The notes beneath the pieces were generated by a model. That model did no database searches. It was not told the origin of the DNA and saw only the letters and a program-made list of their open reading frames with translations. 64,000 bases of DNA from Nitrospina sp. Lineage in GTDB: Bacteria; Nitrospinota; Nitrospinia; Nitrospinales; JACRGP01. The position numbers and the translations under genes were made by a program. Shown here piece after piece: positions 8,191 to 16,309 of this stretch. Positions within the stretch are counted from its first letter, which is position 1. Every line of letters begins with the position of its first letter. The stretch covers positions 1 through 64,000 of the forward strand of contig JACAVV010000021.1 of the NCBI GenBank assembly GCA_024648695.1, read 5' to 3'.

Positions 8191-9045
8191 ATGCTCAATG
8201 CTTTTGGTAAGATAAATATGTCTGTTGTATCCCACAGTGCCAATCAACGCCTGCCTACCTGCATCTTTCTGGGTTCCTTGTTCATCTTGTTATGGACGGG
8301 GTGTTCTCAAGAGGCCAAACCCGAAGTTCCGTTGATCACTTTTCATTTGCGCAATGATTTCAACAAGGATCAATCATTTTGGGAATCGTCCCATTTTGAA
8401 CTTCCCGATCCTGAGGAACCGGTTGAAACTGCCGCGGGTGGATCAGAGGGATTGGAAGCTGAAAAAGTTTCCATTGCATCGCACGCAAAAGAACAACTGA
8501 AGATGCAAAAGGATCCGGCATTTCAAAAGCTCAAGCGACTTGAGATTCCGGTAAACGAAAACTCCCGTTCACGTGTCGTTAAATCCAGGCAATCCACCAA
8601 ACCGGATATCATAGCGTCGAAGGAAAAACAGGTTTTGTTTGCGGGACGCGATTTTAACCTCAAAGGATTCGAATCAGTGGCACCGCCGCAGTCCACCATT
8701 AATTTCGATCATCATCTCGTTGAAAGCCTGCCACATGAGGGCGATTTGGAAACCGTGGAACATCTGGATTTAAGTGCCAAAGTGAGACCGCACGATAAAA
8801 CCCTCGTATTTCACGGTCGGCCCAATGGCTGGTTTGAGTCTGGGGATGATGAGTTTTTGCAGGAAGAAGTTTTTGAAAAGAACCAACGGCCGAAAACCCA
8901 AAAAGAAATTGAAGAAATTCCGGAAACAAAAGTATTAAATCTTGCAAACGGAGAAAGCTATTTGACCCTCACGCCCAATGAGAAAAAACTGGATTTGTTT
9001 GGAAATCATCAAACGGTAGACCGCGGCTATTTCGACCTGGATTAG
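8191..9045 (+). CDS. Predicted lipoprotein of unknown function
   Basis: This 284-residue protein has a signal sequence ending in a lipobox: a hydrophobic run (IFLGSLFILLWTGC) is followed by a Cys near residue 38. It is probably lipidated and anchored in the envelope. A second in-frame ATG at 8218 would give a more compact signal peptide. The mature part is hydrophilic and acidic, rich in E, K, P and Q, with low predicted order and no domain I recognise. Segments such as KTLVFHGRPNGWFESGDDEF and NGESYLTLTPNEKKLDLFG look like short beta elements. It may be a lineage-specific envelope protein. No function is proposed. Confidence 0.6.
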   Translation: MLNAFGKINMSVVSHSANQRLPTCIFLGSLFILLWTGCSQEAKPEVPLITFHLRNDFNKDQSFWESSHFELPDPEEPVETAAGGSEGLEAEKVSIASHAKEQLKMQKDPAFQKLKRLEIPVNENSRSRVVKSRQSTKPDIIASKEKQVLFAGRDFNLKGFESVAPPQSTINFDHHLVESLPHEGDLETVEHLDLSAKVRPHDKTLVFHGRPNGWFESGDDEFLQEEVFEKNQRPKTQKEIEEIPETKVLNLANGESYLTLTPNEKKLDLFGNHQTVDRGYFDLD

Positions 9046-9088
9046 AAAATCCCCAGTTCCATTTCTTGGTCCCTCAAGGTTTTCCGGA

Positions 9089-9253
9089 CTAACCGGTAAT
9101 CGGTGCTTTATCTGTGGATACATCAGTATTAGGTTTGGATGTGTCTCCTTGGTGCCAATAGTAAAGCAACCAAAACAAAACCATGAAAATCAGGATGATC
9201 CTTCTTCGGGTTTTATTGACTCCGGGCGGGTCCTTCAGATGTTTGAAATTCAT
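9089..9253 (-). CDS. Small single-span membrane protein, hypothetical
   Basis: This 54-residue frame begins at ATG 9253 (MNFKHLKDPPGVNKTRRR). It has a positive stretch followed by a hydrophobic segment of about 15 residues (IILIFMVLFWLLYYW) and a short polar tail. That is the shape of a single-pass inner-membrane peptide with the N-terminus in the cytoplasm. A TTG at 9286 could add 11 residues. There is no clear ribosome site and no recognised family. It lies tail to tail with the lipoprotein gene. Confidence 0.4.
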   Translation of the reverse strand: MNFKHLKDPPGVNKTRRRIILIFMVLFWLLYYWHQGDTSKPNTDVSTDKAPITG

Positions 9254-9320
9254 AAACTCAAGGAGATTTTGCACAGCGAAATCCAAAACTGTTGTTGCGG
9301 GCTTCCAGGTCGAAAAAACT

Positions 9321-9607
9321 TCAGTTGAGGGTAGGCTTGCTCAATTCGCATCTATATGAAAGGCAATCGAACCGGGGTCCGCCTTTCAGAACTCTTTTGT
9401 CCTTACCGTACTCCGGACCGGGAACAGGGTTGCCGGGATGCAACAAATAATGGGCATTCATCCACTCCCATACATTTCCGGACATATCGTAAAGCCCATA
9501 GGGACTTTGGCCCAGCGGATAGGAGCCCACCGGTTCGGTTCCTGTGGAACTTTTATAGGGAATATATGATTTTCCTCGCATGGTTTTGGGGGCGGGGATG
9601 TTCTGTT
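9321..9607 (-). pseudogene. Remnant of a SUMF1 / formylglycine-generating-enzyme-like gene
   Basis: An open stretch of about 90 codons has the C-terminal hallmark of the SUMF1 (FGE-sulfatase) fold: EPVGSYPLGQSPYGLYDMSG, then NVWEW, then RVLKGG. The preceding 150-200 residues normal for the family are missing, and a stop codon (TAA) lies just upstream in the same frame. The end is short as well: after KGG the usual SW-x-n-R-x-A-x-R segment is replaced by PRFDCLSYRCE and a stop. Full members are exported or periplasmic and often lie in secreted-protein or regulatory clusters. I read this as a decayed fragment, not a working gene. Confidence 0.65.
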
Positions 9608-9688
9608 AAGAAACTTTTTTCAGGAATATGCCTGGATTAAATCTATGTGATCAATATTGTTATTAAGAGTGAATCCATTGTTTGCATT

Positions 9689-9717
9689 TTGTTTTTTTTG
9701 TCTGCATATTCTATAAT
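9689..9717 (+). promoter_or_regulatory. Putative promoter of metH
   Basis: TTGTTT (9689-9694) and a perfect TATAAT (9712-9717) are 17 bases apart, about 57 bases before the metH start. The -35 box matches only half of the consensus. No SAM or cobalamin riboswitch is recognised in the short leader. Confidence 0.5.
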
Positions 9718-9773
9718 CTTCTCCTCTTTTTTCTTTGTTTATACTTTTTTAATCTGTACATGATTGGAACCCG

Positions 9774-12700
9774 ATGAGTTTTGAATCCGATTTAAAAAAT
9801 CAGGTGCTGTTGCTTGATGGTGCTATGGGCACCATGGTGCAAAGCCTGAACCTTACTGACGCCGCGTTTGGCGGTTCCCTTTTCAAAATGTTGACTGACC
9901 TGTTGACCTTTTCCCGTTTCAGCGATCTGGAGCAGATCCACTATCAATACCTGGAGGCGGGTGCGAATATTATCGAAACGAATACTTTTGGTGCATCACC
10001 CATCCGTCTGCGCGAATTCGACTTTGCCCGAATTGACACTTCTGATATGCAATCGCTTCCGGATGGACTTGATTTGAAGTCCTGTTCCCTTGAGGAAATG
10101 GCCTACCACATTAATGTGGAGGCATGCAAGGCGGCGCGTAAGGCCATAGAGCGTTATCAAAAGGAGGATGGCTATGATGGCAGGTCTTTATATGTTGCGG
10201 GTTCTATAGGGCCTTCCAACAATGTGTTGTCGAGTACTGAAGCGAATTTACAAAAAGCCACTTTCGACGGAATCGTGGATAACAACTACTATCAAATCGT
10301 GGGATTGATCGATGGCGGTGCAGACGTCCTGTTGATCGAAACTCAGCAGGATATTCTGGAATCGAAAGCGGCTGTCATCGGCGCGCAGAAAGCGTTTAGG
10401 GAAAAGGGTAAATCCCTTCCCATCATCATGCAGGTGACGGTTGATGAGTATTCGAAGATGCAGATATTCAATACCGATATTCTGGCGGCTTATACGGCAG
10501 TATCGCATATGGATATCGCGGTGTTCGGAATCAACTGTAATGTCGGGCCGGAACTGATGGGTAGTACGGTGAAAAAATTGTCGCAGTATGTGCGGCACCC
10601 GGTCTCGATTATTCCCAACGCAGGCCAGCCCGTTTCCGAAGACGGAGTCACAAAGTACAAGTTGACCCCGGAGGCCATGGCTGAGCAGATGCGGCCATTC
10701 GTCGAGGAATCTGGAGTGGGCATCATTGGCGGTTGTTGCGGGACAACCCCGGCACACATCAAGGCTTTGCGCGAAATGCTGAACAGCGCCACGCGCGCCG
10801 AGCGCCAGCCGGATACAGGCATCTATCTTTCGGGTCCGCAGGAGGCGGTGGCTTTGGACAGTTCGGAAAACCTGATCCGCATCGGTGAACGCCTGAATGT
10901 CCGGGGAAGTAAAAAGGTGCGGGATGCTGTGGAGAGTAAAGAGGGATTGAATTTGCCGGTGCTGGAAGAGGTGGTGGATGAACAGATCAAGGATCTGGGT
11001 CTTGATATCATCGACGTGTGTATGGACAGTAACATTGTTGAGACCGAAATGGTTTTGCCCGAGATCATCCATGCCCTGACGAGCGATTTTAAAGGGGTGA
11101 TGTGTATCGACTCCTTTTCAGTGGAAGCCCTGGTGAAGGGCATTGAAACTTATCCGGGGCGGCCGATCATTAATTCGATAAGCCTGGAAGAGTATTCGGA
11201 AGGGGTGAGCAAGCTGGAAGCGGTTCTGGAAGCTACCCGGGATCATGGCCCTTTGTATATTGCGCTGGTGAATGGCCCAAACGGGCCTGGGCAGACAGCA
11301 GACGAAAAATATGACCTGGCGCTGGAAATCGTCAATCAGTCGCGGGACAAATATGGGGTCACACCCGACCAGTTGTTGATCGATGTCAACGCGTACCCGA
11401 TTGGCAGTGAATCGGTGGAGGGATTGAATTTTTGTGCGGAAACATTGAATTGCCTGCCGCGTATCAAGGCCATTCACCCTGAATTGATGACGTCCATCGG
11501 GGTCGGCAACCTCACCAATGGTCTAGCCGCCAAGCCGTATATGCGAAAAGTGTTGACCAGCGTGTTCCTGGACGAGGCGCGCAAAGTTGGACTCGATTGC
11601 GCGATTCTTAATCCGAATCATTACGTCCCGGTGGAAAGTTTGCCGCCGGAGGACGTGGCTCTTGCACGGCAAGTCGTGCTGGAACGCAACATGGAAGCTT
11701 TTGAGAAACTGGAGGAGATTGCGCTCACCAAAAAAACCGGTAAGGTTGTCAAGAAATCGGATTACGGCGAGTTGCCTCTGGAAGACCGTATCTGCCAGAA
11801 AATCACCGACGGGTTCAAGCAAAAGGAAGAAGGTTCTTTGGAGCGGGATGGTCATGAGTTCCAATACCGCGACCGTATAGTTCTTGACACCGTACAAATT
11901 CTGGACAAGCACGAGCCTCTGGATTTTATCGGCAACTACCTCGTTAAGACCATGCGCGCGCTTGGCGACCGTTTTGGTCGGGGCGAAGTCAGCTTGCCGC
12001 ACTTGTTGAAAAGCGCAGACGTGATGAGAAACGTCATGGGATTCCTCGAGTCCTATATGCGCCTGCAAAGTGGAGCCGATGAGAGCGGTGGGATTCAATA
12101 TAAGGGTGTGGTGGTCATTGGTACGGTTTACCAGGATGTCCATAGCATCGGTAAAGACCTGGCGAAAACCTTGCTCGACAATTACGGTTACCGCACGATT
12201 GATCTGGGAGTGCAGGTGCCGTTGGAAAAATTCATTCAGACGGCCCAAAATGAAAACGCGGATGCCATTGGGCTGAGCGCCTTGTTGGTGCAAACCTCCA
12301 ATCATATGGTGACCATCGCAAAAATGTTGAGGGAACGCGATTACAAAATTCCCCTCCTGATTGGCGGTGCCCCGGTGAATAACCGCCATGCCAGTTATGT
12401 GGCCATGCATGGCCAGGATGATTTGACCGGAATCCTCGACAATATTTTTTATTGCGAAAGCGGTATGGATGGGGTCAATGCCATGAATACCCTGATGGAT
12501 TCGGCGCAGGCAAAGGCATTTTGTGATACCAACCGGGAACGTTTGATTGCAGACTACAAACGGGCCAAGGGAATGGAAGAGACACGCAACAAGTTGCTGG
12601 ACACCTTGAAGCGCAGACAGGTGAGTTTTAAAGGGCATCATCCCGTGGACTCCGGGTATGGCAACCATCGTGTCGAGTTCAAGCTCAGCAAGCTTGCGGA

Positions 12701-13391
12701 AAACCTTGACCGCAAAAGCCTGTTCTCGCTGAATTGGAAATTCGGAAAACAGTCGTCCTGGAAAGATCAGGGCGTGACTCTTGAACAGCTTAAAGACCTT
12801 GAGTGGGAGTGGATTCAAAAAGCAGAGAGCAATCAGTGGATCACACCACGCGCCCGTTTTGCCTTGTTTCCCGCACAGTCCGAAGGGGATGAATTGGTGT
12901 TGTATGATCCGGAAAACCTGGAAAAGGAAGTCGGGCGATTGCAGTTCACGGTATGCATCGGAAAAGGCCAGAAAGATATATTTTCCGTGGCACAGTATTT
13001 TTTCTCCAAAGAGTCAGGGCGTATGGATGTGGTGGGTTTGCAAATCACAACCGCAGGGACCCAGTCCATTCAGGCGATTGAGGACTTTAAAAAACAAAAC
13101 GAGTCCGAGTCGGCTTTGTACCTGCAGGGTTTAAGCGACCGAACCAGTGAGGATCTGGCGGAATACGTTCACAATTTATTGCGCCAACGGGTGGGATTGG
13201 CAAAAGGAAAAGTGGGCGAACGTTACAGTCCCGGATATCCTGCGATTGAAGGATTGGAAAACAACAAAACCATTTTTGAATTGTTAGGTGCCGGGGACCT
13301 CGGAATTTCGCTCACCGACGCCAACGAATTTTTCCCTACCAGTACCACGGCCGCTGTGGTTTGTTTTCATAAGGATGCAGGGTATACTTGA
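9774..13391 (+). CDS. metH: Cobalamin-dependent methionine synthase
   Basis: This 1205-residue cytosolic enzyme transfers a methyl group from 5-methyltetrahydrofolate through methylcobalamin to homocysteine. In order it has: a homocysteine barrel with zinc ligands Cys255 (GINCNVGP), Cys321 and Cys322 (GGCCGTTP); a pterin-binding barrel (about 365-640, NVRGSKKVRDA and DVCMDSN); a four-helix cap; a B12 domain with the lower-ligand motif D788-x-H790-x-x-G793; and a C-terminal reactivation domain. The last is divergent: the expected RxxxGYPACP reads RYSPGYPAIE, and the end is FPTSTTAAVVCFHKDAGYT. Length is close to the 1227 of E. coli. It stands alone behind its own likely promoter. Confidence 0.97.
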   Translation: MSFESDLKNQVLLLDGAMGTMVQSLNLTDAAFGGSLFKMLTDLLTFSRFSDLEQIHYQYLEAGANIIETNTFGASPIRLREFDFARIDTSDMQSLPDGLDLKSCSLEEMAYHINVEACKAARKAIERYQKEDGYDGRSLYVAGSIGPSNNVLSSTEANLQKATFDGIVDNNYYQIVGLIDGGADVLLIETQQDILESKAAVIGAQKAFREKGKSLPIIMQVTVDEYSKMQIFNTDILAAYTAVSHMDIAVFGINCNVGPELMGSTVKKLSQYVRHPVSIIPNAGQPVSEDGVTKYKLTPEAMAEQMRPFVEESGVGIIGGCCGTTPAHIKALREMLNSATRAERQPDTGIYLSGPQEAVALDSSENLIRIGERLNVRGSKKVRDAVESKEGLNLPVLEEVVDEQIKDLGLDIIDVCMDSNIVETEMVLPEIIHALTSDFKGVMCIDSFSVEALVKGIETYPGRPIINSISLEEYSEGVSKLEAVLEATRDHGPLYIALVNGPNGPGQTADEKYDLALEIVNQSRDKYGVTPDQLLIDVNAYPIGSESVEGLNFCAETLNCLPRIKAIHPELMTSIGVGNLTNGLAAKPYMRKVLTSVFLDEARKVGLDCAILNPNHYVPVESLPPEDVALARQVVLERNMEAFEKLEEIALTKKTGKVVKKSDYGELPLEDRICQKITDGFKQKEEGSLERDGHEFQYRDRIVLDTVQILDKHEPLDFIGNYLVKTMRALGDRFGRGEVSLPHLLKSADVMRNVMGFLESYMRLQSGADESGGIQYKGVVVIGTVYQDVHSIGKDLAKTLLDNYGYRTIDLGVQVPLEKFIQTAQNENADAIGLSALLVQTSNHMVTIAKMLRERDYKIPLLIGGAPVNNRHASYVAMHGQDDLTGILDNIFYCESGMDGVNAMNTLMDSAQAKAFCDTNRERLIADYKRAKGMEETRNKLLDTLKRRQVSFKGHHPVDSGYGNHRVEFKLSKLAENLDRKSLFSLNWKFGKQSSWKDQGVTLEQLKDLEWEWIQKAESNQWITPRARFALFPAQSEGDELVLYDPENLEKEVGRLQFTVCIGKGQKDIFSVAQYFFSKESGRMDVVGLQITTAGTQSIQAIEDFKKQNESESALYLQGLSDRTSEDLAEYVHNLLRQRVGLAKGKVGERYSPGYPAIEGLENNKTIFELLGAGDLGISLTDANEFFPTSTTAAVVCFHKDAGYT

Positions 13392-13725
13392 AAAACGGTA
13401 GGAAATATTGAGGGGAAAAATATTTATAGAATAAAAAAAAGTAAACCGATACCATATAAAAAACATCTATTAATAGACTTGGAAAATCGCAATAGCTCGG
13501 GTAACAATTTGACGTTAAAATTGAACTAATTGATTTGTAAGGAGATATTGCGGTTTTCAGGGTTCGTTAGGGGAAAATAAATGCTTGTATTCTTTGACTC
13601 GTTTGGTACAATGAAATCAAGAATAGAAGATAAGGGCTCTTCAAAGGCCCAATAAATGGATCTCCCCTAGAGTCGAACCATATCTAGCTAAAAATATCAG
13701 CACCAAATCATAAGGATTTTTAATC
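13392..13725. other. Intergenic region between metH and clpC
   Basis: This AT-rich stretch has no gene-like frame. It contains a weak inverted repeat soon after metH (AAATATT near 13410 with AAATATTT near 13425) and the likely clpC promoter at 13585-13612. A 114-base untranslated leader follows that promoter. No CIRCE-like heat-shock operator is recognised. Confidence 0.5.
13585..13612 (+). promoter_or_regulatory. Putative promoter of clpC
   Basis: TTGTAT (13585-13590) and TACAAT (13607-13612) are separated by 16 bases. The -10 box matches five of six consensus positions and the -35 box three. The TTGACT at 13595 is too close to the -10 box to serve as its partner. Confidence 0.4.
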
Positions 13726-16155
13726 ATGTTTAAGCGATTTACAGAAAGGGCCCGTAGAGTGATCATCCTTGCCCGCGAGGAGGCCGAGCTTTATAGGCAT
13801 GAATATCTGGGGACAGAGCATATTTTGCAGGGGGTTTTGAAGGATGGGGGCGGTATTGCTGTGGCCATCATTCAAAAGACCGGTGTTGATATTAATCAGA
13901 TCAAACAGGAATTGGAAAAGAATTTGCCAAGAAGTTCCAACTCTCTAATTATTGGTGATATTCCTTTTACCTCCCGTGCTAAAAAAGTTTTGGAGTTTGC
14001 GGTAGAAGAAGCGCGGTCCCTCAATCATAATTATATTGGGACGGAGCATTTGCTTCTGGGTTTGCTCAAAGAAAAGGAAGGCGTGGCGTGTCGGGTTTTG
14101 AACAGTTTTGGTATGTATTTTGACGATGTTAAAGAAAAAATTGTTGAAATGTTCAAGGAGCCGCAAGAGCAAACGAAGGAAACCGGAAAAACGCCAACCC
14201 TTGATGAGTTCAGCCGTGATTTGACGCAGATGGCTATGAATGCCAAGCTGGACCCGATCATTGGGCGCGGTAAAGAAATTGAGCGTGTGATTCAGATTTT
14301 AAGTCGTCGTACTAAAAACAACCCTGTTCTTATTGGTGAGCCGGGTGTGGGTAAGACCGCAATCGTTGAAGGTTTGGCGCAATTGATCATTGAGCGGGAA
14401 GTTCCGGATACTTTGTTTGATAAGCGTGTGGTTTCTCTGGATCTGGGGTCTCTCATTGCCGGAACGAAGTATCGTGGGCAGTTTGAGGCGCGTTTGAAAG
14501 GAATCATGAAAGAAATCACCCAAAACAGCAATATCATTTTATTTATTGATGAATTGCATACGTTGGTGGGTGCGGGGGCCGCTGAGGGCTCTGTTGATGC
14601 GTCCAATATGTTGAAGCCCGCCTTGTCTCGGGGCGAGATTCAATGTATTGGGGCGACCACTATGGAAGAGTATCGCAAGTATATCGAGAAGAATGGTGCT
14701 CTAGAGCGTAGGTTTCAGCCGATCATAGTAAATCCGCCTACCATTGAAGAAACGATTGAGATCATTAAGGGATTGAAGGTTCCTTATGAGGTTCATCACA
14801 AAGCCAAGATTACCGAGGATGCAATCGTGATGGCGGTTCGTTATTCTGACCGCTATATCAGTGACCGTTTTCTTCCGGATAAGGCGATTGATGTTATTGA
14901 TGAGGCCGGTTCTCGTGTGCGCTTGCGGAAGGTAACTCATTCTCCTGAAATGAAAAAAATTCAGCGAGATATTGATTTGATGGTCCGTGAAAAGAAAGTT
15001 TGTATCGAAAATCAGGAATTTGAAAAAGCTGTTGAGCTTCGAGATAAAGAGGAGGCTTTGCGGAGTTCCTTGCAGAAAGAAAAAGAAAGCTGGGAGCAGG
15101 AACGCCAGGATACTGAGCCTTCAATTACGGAAGAGGATATTGCCGCGGTTGTATCCAGTATGACCGGGATTCCGCTTTCCCGAATCGAAGAAAAAGAAAG
15201 CACGCGCTTGTTGAATATGGAGCAGGAGCTTAGCAATACCATCGTGGGTCAGGAAGAAGCGATTCATGCGATTTCCAAAGCGATTCGCCGGTCCCGGTCA
15301 GGATTGAAGGATATGCGTCGACCGATTGGTACCTTCTTGTTTCTGGGGCCAACAGGTGTTGGTAAAACCGAATTGGCCGGATCGCTGGCAGAGTTTCTGT
15401 TTGGTGACCGGACGGCATTGGTTCGTTTGGATATGTCCGAGTATATGGAGAAATTTAACGTGTCCCGTTTGACTGGAGCGCCTCCAGGTTATGTGGGCTA
15501 CGAAGAAGGTGGCCAGTTGACAGAGAAGGTTCGCCGTAAGCCATACTCGGTGGTATTGTTTGACGAGATTGAAAAAGCGAATCCGGATGTCTATCACTTG
15601 TTATTGCAGATTATGGATGACGGTCGTTTGACGGATAGTTATGGGCGTCATATTGATTTCAAGAACACTGTGATTATCATGACTTCAAACATCAGCTCGC
15701 GTACTCTGGAAAAAGGTACAAGTCTCGGTTTTAGAAAAGATGATCCTGAGCTTAATTACGATTCCATGAAAAAGGATTTGACTCAGGATCTCAAGAGGAC
15801 GTTCAATCCCGAGTTCCTTAACAGGATCACTGAGACCGTGGTATTTCATCCATTGAATCTGGATCATGTAACGAAGATTCTCGATGTGCAGTTGCAACAG
15901 TTGAATGAGCAATTGATTCAACAGGGTTTGACTTTGGATATGACAGAAGAGGCCAGAAAATGGTTGGCTGAAAAGGGATTCGATGCGGCATTTGGAGCGC
16001 GTCCTTTGAAACGTGCCATTCAAAGGCATTTGGAAGACCGTCTGTCTGATGAGATGTTGAAAGGTAAATTTAAGAATGGCGGGGTTATAGAAGTGACCTT
16101 GCAAGATGATGATTTGGTATTTAATGAAAAAACTGGTGCTCTGAACCCTTGTTAA
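13726..16155 (+). CDS. clpC: ClpC-type AAA+ unfoldase of the Clp protease
   Basis: This 809-residue Hsp100 chaperone unfolds substrates and feeds them to ClpP. It has a double Clp-N domain (about 1-145, with repeats [11 protein letters not shown] and [11 protein letters not shown]), a first AAA+ module with Walker A GEPGVGKT from residue 204, a middle region holding a UVR motif (around 420-455, [17 protein letters not shown]), and a second AAA+ module with Walker A GPTGVGKT from residue 541. The UVR motif and length mark ClpC rather than ClpA or ClpB. No mcsA/mcsB/ctsR genes, which accompany clpC in Firmicutes, are adjacent. It is followed by a weak terminator. Confidence 0.96.
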   Translation: MFKRFTERARRVIILAREEAELYRHEYLGTEHILQGVLKDGGGIAVAIIQKTGVDINQIKQELEKNLPRSSNSLIIGDIPFTSRAKKVLEFAVEEARSLNHNYIGTEHLLLGLLKEKEGVACRVLNSFGMYFDDVKEKIVEMFKEPQEQTKETGKTPTLDEFSRDLTQMAMNAKLDPIIGRGKEIERVIQILSRRTKNNPVLIGEPGVGKTAIVEGLAQLIIEREVPDTLFDKRVVSLDLGSLIAGTKYRGQFEARLKGIMKEITQNSNIILFIDELHTLVGAGAAEGSVDASNMLKPALSRGEIQCIGATTMEEYRKYIEKNGALERRFQPIIVNPPTIEETIEIIKGLKVPYEVHHKAKITEDAIVMAVRYSDRYISDRFLPDKAIDVIDEAGSRVRLRKVTHSPEMKKIQRDIDLMVREKKVCIENQEFEKAVELRDKEEALRSSLQKEKESWEQERQDTEPSITEEDIAAVVSSMTGIPLSRIEEKESTRLLNMEQELSNTIVGQEEAIHAISKAIRRSRSGLKDMRRPIGTFLFLGPTGVGKTELAGSLAEFLFGDRTALVRLDMSEYMEKFNVSRLTGAPPGYVGYEEGGQLTEKVRRKPYSVVLFDEIEKANPDVYHLLLQIMDDGRLTDSYGRHIDFKNTVIIMTSNISSRTLEKGTSLGFRKDDPELNYDSMKKDLTQDLKRTFNPEFLNRITETVVFHPLNLDHVTKILDVQLQQLNEQLIQQGLTLDMTEEARKWLAEKGFDAAFGARPLKRAIQRHLEDRLSDEMLKGKFKNGGVIEVTLQDDDLVFNEKTGALNPC

Positions 16156-16160
16156 GGGGG

Positions 16161-16187
16161 TTCGGGGTGCATTGACCCGAATCTTTT
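16161..16187 (+). terminator. Probable weak terminator after clpC
   Basis: TTCGGG (16161-16166) pairs with CCCGAA (16176-16181) around a 9-base loop and is followed by TCTTTT. The stem is short, but the position five bases after the clpC stop and the T-rich tail fit an intrinsic terminator. Confidence 0.45.
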
Positions 16188-16309
16188 CATGATTGTTCGT
16201 TAGAAATAGTATTAAGTTTTGTGATCTTTGTGGTCTAAAGCTTAATACTTTTTTTTGCCTAATATCGATTCGGTCAAATTTTCGAAATAACTTATTTAAA
16301 ATCAAATAG

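Noticed and set aside
9640-9773. Possible SAM or cobalamin riboswitch before metH
   Set aside because: The leader after the likely promoter is only about 50 bases and contains no conserved riboswitch core.
11523-12818. 431-codon antisense frame inside metH
   Set aside because: It lies wholly opposite a clearly conserved MetH coding region. Its long open state is a by-product of metH codon use.
13595-13612. TTGACT with TACAAT as the clpC promoter
   Set aside because: The spacing is only seven bases, too short for sigma70; the upstream TTGTAT box fits better.
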